DNA of 64,000 nt, from assembly GCA_021234155.1 (NCBI GenBank), contig JAJEKV010000002.1, positions 17,360,041 through 17,424,040 of the forward strand. Reading direction: 5' to 3'. This document shows positions 58,051 through 64,000 of this stretch, piece after piece. Source of the DNA: Isoetes taiwanensis (Eukaryota > Streptophyta > Lycopodiopsida > Isoetales > Isoetaceae). Position 1 is the stretch's first letter; every line of letters begins with the position of its first letter. The translations under genes and the position numbers were made by a program. A model generated the notes under the pieces. The model was not told where the DNA came from. It worked only from the letters and a program-made list of their open reading frames with translations, and searched no databases.

Positions 58051-60692
58051 AAATACCTTCATTCCTTCCTTCCATTGTTTTCTACTACTTCAAAAGGAGG
58101 ATCAAGACTGTTTGCTTGCGAATTTGAAGGCGATCTTGTCTAATTCCTTCAATTTCATCCCTTTCAGTGGTTTTAGTGACTTTTCTCTCCTTAAAAAGCT
58201 GATGGATCCTTTTTCTGATTACACCCCAAATTGGGACAAACTTTCTAAGGATCCTAGTCTGCTCAGCTTCATTCCTACAATTGATCTTGCTTTTGGCAAT
58301 CCTCATCCTTATGATATTCCTAGACCTGCAAATGAAACCAATTCTGATGCTGTTCGAGATGGAATTCTCTAAGAAGAACGACCTCATATGGAGCCAAGCT
58401 AGCAACTGTCCATGGTATTTGTCTTAATTCTCCTATGGTTTTCAAGAAAATGAAATGCCTTTCAAATTCTGCAGTTTTTTTAAACTTAATAAGACCGGGA
58501 TTAGTATTGAAAAGCTTTAGTCTCATTTACTCCTCTTCATGATGGTCTTCATGGATGCTGCCAATGTGGCATGACGTAAAAATACTATCTATCTATCAAT
58601 GCTATATATTGGCTAAGCTATCCTTACATTATTATCGAGTGTGGGGGTCAAAGGTCTGCAATTTTTTTTCTCCATAGTGGTACTCTTGTTTATGAAAATT
58701 TCCATCTGTTCTTTATTAAGTGGAGTCTTAAACTTTCAACTGCAGACCTAAATAATTTTTTTGTGGCCTCAACTTCTTTATATGGTCTTAATCCTGTTTA
58801 TTGGAGTGAAGATTCCTTCAAAACCATCTTCAATTCTATTGGCACCTATGTTTCAATAGTTTATGCACCTTATAAACCTCATGTGGCCTATGTCCAACTG
58901 GACCTTAGCAAAACTGTTCCAACATCTATGCCCTTTACTGATTGCTTTGGCCAGAATTCTTTCCTAGAACTTAGATGGGTTGTCTTAGCTCCAATTTTCT
59001 CTATTTGCTGTGCTAGACATTTCTAGTATGTTGATTGCAAAGTAAAGAAAAATGCATTGCAACAGACAAACATTCATAAGGAAAATAGTGGCATTTTTAT
59101 TAAGAATGTTTGTCTGTTGCAGTCGCTCTAACTTTAATAAAGCCAAAGAGAAAGAGGAAGCTCATGTTCAATCATAGAGTTAAAGGAAATGGCAGTGCAA
59201 AGAGGATTCTAGAAAAAGACAAGAGAGAGAACAACAAAAGTCCCCAGAATTGTCCAAAACACATATATTTGAAAATGGCTCTTCTGTTACAGTTTAATTA
59301 TCTGATGCAGACAGATATAAGCTCAAAGGGAAAGCAAAGGTTGGTTTTGCAAAGGATTATACTTTGGATCTTCACTCAACATTATCTCAAATTGCTCGAG
59401 AGTCAAATTTTCTGCTGAAAAATAGAACTATAAGTTCTCAAGCAAGGTCAAATTTTTTATTATCGAGTCAGAATCCATCGACGGGTATGAGAGATTCATT
59501 AACTAAGGAAATTCAAAACAAATACTCACTAGAAACTAGTGAGTCAAGTAAAAACCAAGGCTTTTTCAATGTAAATGGAGTCCTATCAAGCAATAATAAT
59601 AGTATATTTCCAAAGGATATTACCAAAAGTGCTAGAGCACAGACTGACATCAACTCTAAGTCTCTTTCATTCTCTACAGCAGGCACCTGTTCAAAAACAA
59701 ATCAAGCTCTTACTTCAATGACATAAAAGAAAATCCTTTGAGAAGATCATTAAGACTGGTGCTGCTCCAATTGAGAAAGAAGTTAATAGTGTGCAAGTAC
59801 CTAAGCCTACAACAAGAGTAAATTTATCTACCACATCCACTGAGGATGAGAAAAATATAATCTATTATACTAATCGTTAAGCTTCATGCAGAACAAATGA
59901 AATTACTGCATTTTGAGATTGAAACTCCTGCAGACATCCCCCTCTCACTCCCCTCCCCACCCCTCCCCCTCCCATTCTGTGTCCACAAAATCATTATGAA
60001 AAAAGCAAAAAAATTCATTGACCTCATTGACTTATCTTCCCCTGATACGTCCAATCCTTCTTTCCAATTCCAATCCCCTCCTCTGATTTCAGACAAAATT
60101 GCTAAGCAAATGGCCATGATTGAGTATGTTATGCAGTGACCTTTGCAACAAAAAATAATGACAAGAAAGGTTGTCTCATGAAGGATGTGGAGAAACAGAT
60201 TGGATTCAATCATGAACCCTTTGAAAATGATGGTATGGTTAGTTTTGGAGAAAAAATTGCAGGCCTTGAGTCAGACATAGAGGAACTAGAAGGTGATAAT
60301 AGAGAAGATCGTGTTCCGGAAATACCTGAATTTGACTTGCATAAAAATGTTAATTCTTTACAACAGGCAAGTTTTTTACTCTCTTAATGTTACCTTTGGT
60401 TCTAAAATTGATATAAATCCTTGCATTAATCTTTCTAATTATAAATTGTTTAAATTTGTCCCTGATGGTGCTTTCTTAGACAGTGACAATGAAAAAGAGA
60501 ATCATTTCTTGTAGAAAAAACAACTGGGATCTAGACTATTATCTTAATGGCCTCACTCCAGCAAATGATTCCAATATGAATCAATCTCTTAGAAAATCTA
60601 AGGGGAGAACAAAGAAAACCATTATATCTGCTCCTACCAAAAGTAAAAAAAAAGAAAGAAAAAAGAGGAAAACTAAAACTAAAAGCAGATAG
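58051..60692 (+). pseudogene. LINE ORF1, several broken frames
   Basis: A frame at about 58013-58372 may be the N-terminus. 58763-58990 resembles the DUF4283/RRM-like core of plant LINE ORF1 proteins (LYGLNPVYWSEDSFKTIFNS, IGTYVSI). 59364-59726 has LHSTLSQIARESN and RDSLTKEIQNKYSLE. 59990-60139 has FIDLIDLSSPDTSN and ISDKIAKQMA. 60483-60692 has NNWDLDYYLNG and a Lys-rich end. All match the first copy at 9.6-11 kb in order. Separated by stops and shifts. Confidence 0.8.
59059..59120. repeat. perfect 17-bp inverted repeat
   Basis: GCAACAGACAAACATTC (59059-59075) and its exact reverse complement (59104-59120) are separated by 28 bases inside the ORF1 remnant. The first LINE copy is truncated before this point, so the original state cannot be compared. 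Confidence 0.85.
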
Positions 60693-60711
60693 GCTATCTG
60701 CTTTTAGACAG

Positions 60712-61390
60712 ATATGCAGATTGCTTTCTATCATAACAGTCCAAGTAAAATGTGGCAGATAACAATTCTCAAACATCAAGAAAAAGAATTTAGTCTTATT
60801 AATGCCTATGCTTCTACTAATCCAAAAGAAAGAGGAATTCTTTGGCTGGATATCAACAATTGGATTAGGAATCAAAATGTTAATGATTGGATAATTGCAG
60901 GTAGCTTGAAAATCGATGGATAGTTGATATACAGATCACCTGCCCTAACTCATAGGTATGAAGGATGACTTATGTCTAGACATGGAAGATGGTTAGGCTC
61001 GCAGGCTTAGGCTTGTGTTGAAAATCGACGGATAATTCATGTGTGGAAAATCCGGTTAGGCTCGCATGCTTAGGCTTGTGCAGGTGATTTTAATAACACT
61101 TATAGTTGAGAACAAAAATTGGGGAACAAAATCAATATGATCAGACATGAGAAAATTAATTGGCATTACCTTGTGGATGAAAATTCCTTATCGTTAATCC
61201 CTTCTTCTTCTGCTAAGTACACATGATCTAATAAAAGATAAGGTGATTCTAGAGTTTATTTGCTCAGGACAAGTTTTATCTAAATGCCTCTGACAACAAT
61301 TTCTGAGATAATGCCTATTTGATTAGTGATGAATCGATATCTATCTCGGATCATCAGCCTCAATTTCTTTGTACCAAATAAGCAACAATA
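60712..61390 (+). pseudogene. LINE ORF2 endonuclease fragment, interrupted
   Basis: Starts within the endonuclease (FYHNSPSKMWQITIL, NAYASTNPKERGILWL, NDWIIAG), is interrupted at 60901-61083, then continues DFNNT, KLGNKINMIRHEK and SSSAKYT, with stops, to a SDHQPQ-like end near 61360. The first part of ORF2 (WNLRG to LLQE) is deleted relative to the copy at 11073. Confidence 0.8.
60901..61083 (+). other. 183-bp intron-like insert in LINE endonuclease
   Basis: Begins GTAGCT after ...TTGCAG and ends TTGTGCAG before GTGATT. Removing it restores the conserved IIAGDFNN block. TGCAGGT is present at both junctions (7-bp direct repeat), so it may be a small insertion with target duplication. Inside are two copies of a repeat with GAAAATCGA.GGATA and GGTTAGGCTCGCA.GCTTAGG. 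Confidence 0.7.
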
Positions 61391-61673
61391 CAGGTATTGG
61401 CGATGGTTGAAACCATAGGCTATATATCCCTAAAACAATTGAATAGGTTGTTATTAAAAAAAAAAAATGGATTCGAGATAAAAATAATCACATTTACTCA
61501 CTGGGTACATTAGTTACAGTAGGCTTATTAGGACATTGAGTTATTTTGGTAGAGGTTCGAACCCTCGTATTTCATATTCTAAAATCTTAGGCAAAGACGT
61601 ATAGAGGTTGGATATTCCCTTAAAATCTTAGGCGAAATCGTATTTCATATTTTAAAATCGTAGGTGCCTCCAA

Positions 61674-61871
61674 TCATAAATGACTATAAGCGAAACGAGA
61701 GGTGCCCAGAGACCCCAACATACGATCTGGGTCGCAGGATTGACGAATCTGACGACTTTGGTAGTCCAAGATGCACCTCATTCTAACATTGCCTAGGATG
61801 TCTGTATTCCATAGCTTCTGACTAAAACAAGCATCAAGATGGGCATAGAGTTGTCTAAGTTCTGTTGACAA
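61674..61871 (-). pseudogene. I-like LINE C-terminal scrap
   Basis: About 65 residues with LYAHLDACFSQKLWNTDILG, similar to LYLDAIFLCKLWDADALMHV in the LINE at 38.3 kb. Only this piece is recognisable. Confidence 0.6.
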
Positions 61872-61949
61872 GACACAAAATTGAATGATATTTCGTGATT
61901 AGTCTTAAGAAAAGTTTGTGACAATCTTCTTATTTTAAAAATTATAGTG

Positions 61950-62530
61950 GAAGTATTTTTTTTTTTTGAAGAATATAGAAATATATTAAACCACTAGAAT
62001 GCGATCAAGTACAATGATAAGTGTGGTGCTAAGAAATGACGTGCCCATCATGATTCACAATCTGTAGGAATGTCGACCAAATTTCCCGCTTCATTGTGCC
62101 AGACAAGCTTGAGACTTGGTAAGCCTGCCACAACTTATGCCTCAAGATCGGAACCAACCGAAAAAGACTAAGCACTGCATTCTAAAAGACCTTTGCTCTC
62201 CATCTGTTCCAAATCAACCATAGAAGCCAAGCTCTGCATAACTGGAATGCCTGGTGCTTGGCCACTGGCCAACTGCTAGGAAAGACTCCCAAGAGAATCT
62301 TCTGACTGCACAGTCACAAGACCCAAAGAGGGCTCTCACCCAGGACCGAGCTGCCCCTACCTCTGTGCATAGGACAAAGCAGTGCTCAATGGTCTCTCCC
62401 AGGGCATGTTTCCGCTACCTGAGGCTTGAACCTGTGGACTCGGACATTCACCCTGAGGCTACGGTGCAAGATCCACAAAAGGGTATGGATTTTAGGAGGA
62501 GGCAATGAATTCCACGCCCACTTCCACATG
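61950..62530 (-). pseudogene. L1-type LINE 3' end with zf-RVT
   Basis: On the minus strand the end is gtggtttaatatatttcta, then tattcttc and a run of about 12 A (61955-61967). Upstream, ETIEHCFVLCTEVGAA (about 62370) resembles the zf-RVT domain at LINE ORF2 C-termini. Sequence is different from the L1 copies at 9.6 and 58 kb, so this is another subfamily. Confidence 0.65.
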
Positions 62531-64000
62531 GCGGGCCACTTACTCCCTGGAAGCTTAAGCGACCACTTATCCGAAGGCGGTAACGTGTCCTGAAGCGCTA
62601 AAAGCCCATAAGCCGATGCTACAAACTGAGATGCATCAAGTCCACTTGTGATGTGAATTTCATTATGGTTGTATGGCTCTAAGGTATATTAATAAATAAT
62701 GAGAGGGTGACGTGGCATAAGGGGTGATGTGGCAATGAACTAATGGAAGGAAGTTAGAATTAAAAAAAAAAGGGGCTGAGAACGTGAGAAAGAGGAGGAA
62801 GGCAGAGATCTCGGGTGATAAGAAGAGAGAGAAATAGTGATTTGAAGAAGCGATTTTAGAGGTAAGATTAAGCCGATGTTTGTTTTAATAAAAAGGGGAA
62901 TTCATCTTAAGAGCAGGAGTGCTGGAGTATCAGAGAAATCAAGTGTTGTCTGGTAAATTTCGAGTCTTCATTCTGCTGAAAAGCCATGAATAGCTGGGTC
63001 TTCGATGAACCTAAGGGCCGAAATGCCTACTTACTCCATTTTCGGATCTGATAGAACCTTCTGGAACTGTTTTTGCGATGCAAGGGAAGCCATCCGGCTG
63101 CTGCTTGCGCTGAACAAAGCCCAAATGAAGTGGAAATAGAAAAGATGCAGTGTTAATCAAGTAATAGGTTAGATCTAAAAGAAAATAGCTTCTAGATCGG
63201 CCAGAACGTCTGCCTTTGCAAGAACCCTAATTGACCTATTGACAAACCTTCAGAATCATGATTCTCATCTACAAATAATAGCTAAAAACCAGGGATAAAG
63301 GGAAATCAGCCAGATCTGGATGGGGGATTTCCCATAGAGTATATGACAGGGCGTCGTATACTTTGTAGGGAACGTTACACCTTTTGCTCTTGATTAGTAA
63401 AAGCCTACTAAGAAAACGTAAATCAAGTAAAAACGCTTTATCCAGGAAAAACTTACACCTTTGTTACCATTTAAGATGTAAATTTTGACTTTTTTTAGAA
63501 AGATATATAATCCATAAGACATATGCATTCCTTAAGAAGAAACATTTAACAAATTATATTGCTTACTTAGCATTCTTGTTAGTCAAACAAGCAAGACACA
63601 TGTAACTACAATTGTATGATCACAATCCCTTTCTAATATTTGCCACCTCTTCTTCAATGTGGATTACAGATCATATCCTCGGCCACATCATATTCGTCCA
63701 AGGAGATTCACCATCTGATCTATTCAATAATGTTCTAACCTTGGCAACATTTGTAAATATCTCTTAGACAACAATATTAAGCAATTTGCATAAGCATGAT
63801 TGATGGACATACATTGGGAACTCTAGTAGCATGACCTAAATCCAGACTGAACATAAGAAGAACCAATTCTTTCCTTAAGTCCCTCTCAACCGGAAAACAT
63901 AACTTCACCTTGCAAAGCATTTATTCCAGGATCCAATAGATGCATATTTTTTTTATGAACAATGTTATGTCACTCTACATCGAGCATATGTAGTTTGCAA
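62531..64000. other. unassigned right edge
   Basis: No frames of interest. 62760-62880 is purine-rich (agaaagaggaggaagg..., then gaggtaagatt), which could be a leader exon with a donor at about 62863, but nothing downstream confirms a gene. Confidence 0.3.

Larger units (their letters stand above)
58051..61390 (+). mobile_element. second L1-type LINE copy
   Basis: Directly follows the I-like LINE 3' end. Carries ORF1 with its N-terminal part and the start of ORF2 (endonuclease), then homology stops at about 61390. There is no RT and no 3' end, so it is 3'-deleted or interrupted. Confidence 0.8.

Noticed and set aside
62254-62508. 84-codon plus-strand frame
   Set aside because: Antisense to the LINE zf-RVT region; carries no family signature.

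Overview
The window looks like nuclear DNA from a land plant with a large, repeat-rich genome. The plant signals are a Copia element whose primer-binding site matches initiator tRNA-Met, L1-type LINEs with plant-style ORF1 (DUF4283-like) and zf-RVT ends, CACTA transposons, a trihelix transcription factor, and a small gene with a plastid-transit-like first exon. There are no operons, Shine-Dalgarno sites or CRISPR arrays. A non-angiosperm (fern, lycophyte or gymnosperm) would fit the mix of I-like LINEs and an HUH-nuclease element, but the sequence does not settle this.

Region by region. 1-680: AT-rich tandem repeats. 2574-4568: a Copia reverse transcriptase fragment abutting a second Copia element (LTR, PBS, gag). 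5990-7040: reverse-orientation copies of a hairpin-separated composite repeat. 7295-8850: a minisatellite with 57-bp higher-order units. 9340-16620: a tandem array split by a 5'-truncated L1 LINE (9570-15819) with a 14-bp target-site duplication. 18853-19843: an apparently intact two-exon plastid-protein gene. 20440-22730: a decayed element encoding an HUH/single-tyrosine Rep-like nuclease and ending in several hairpins. 23414-25984: a tRNA-derived SINE, an L1 3' fragment and a pogo-type transposase fragment. 26406-31842: a CACTA-type element (12-bp TIR, TTT duplication) containing gene-like exons and a nested TIR element. 33549-35561: an I-like LINE with a (TAA)n tail. 37737-49430: a second I-like LINE interrupted by an 8.9-kb TIR element (38859-47788) that carries a folate-biopterin transporter pseudogene and the main array of the hairpin-separated repeat. 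51227-51355: a strong GC-rich foldback. 52326-53465: an intact trihelix gene. 55290-58050: a GC-rich, broken copy of the second I-like LINE. 58051-61390: a second L1 copy whose endonuclease is split by a 183-bp intron-like insert. 61674-62530: two more LINE fragments.

Only two protein genes look functional: the trihelix factor and the plastid protein. Nearly everything else is a layered record of insertions, and target-site duplications or paralogous empty sites allow several to be ordered. The strongest candidates for something under-described are the HUH Rep-like element at about 20.4-22.7 kb, the gene-carrying TIR element at 38.9-47.8 kb, and its hairpin-separated modular repeat. All splice junctions, domain names and family assignments come from reading the sequence by eye, without database searches.
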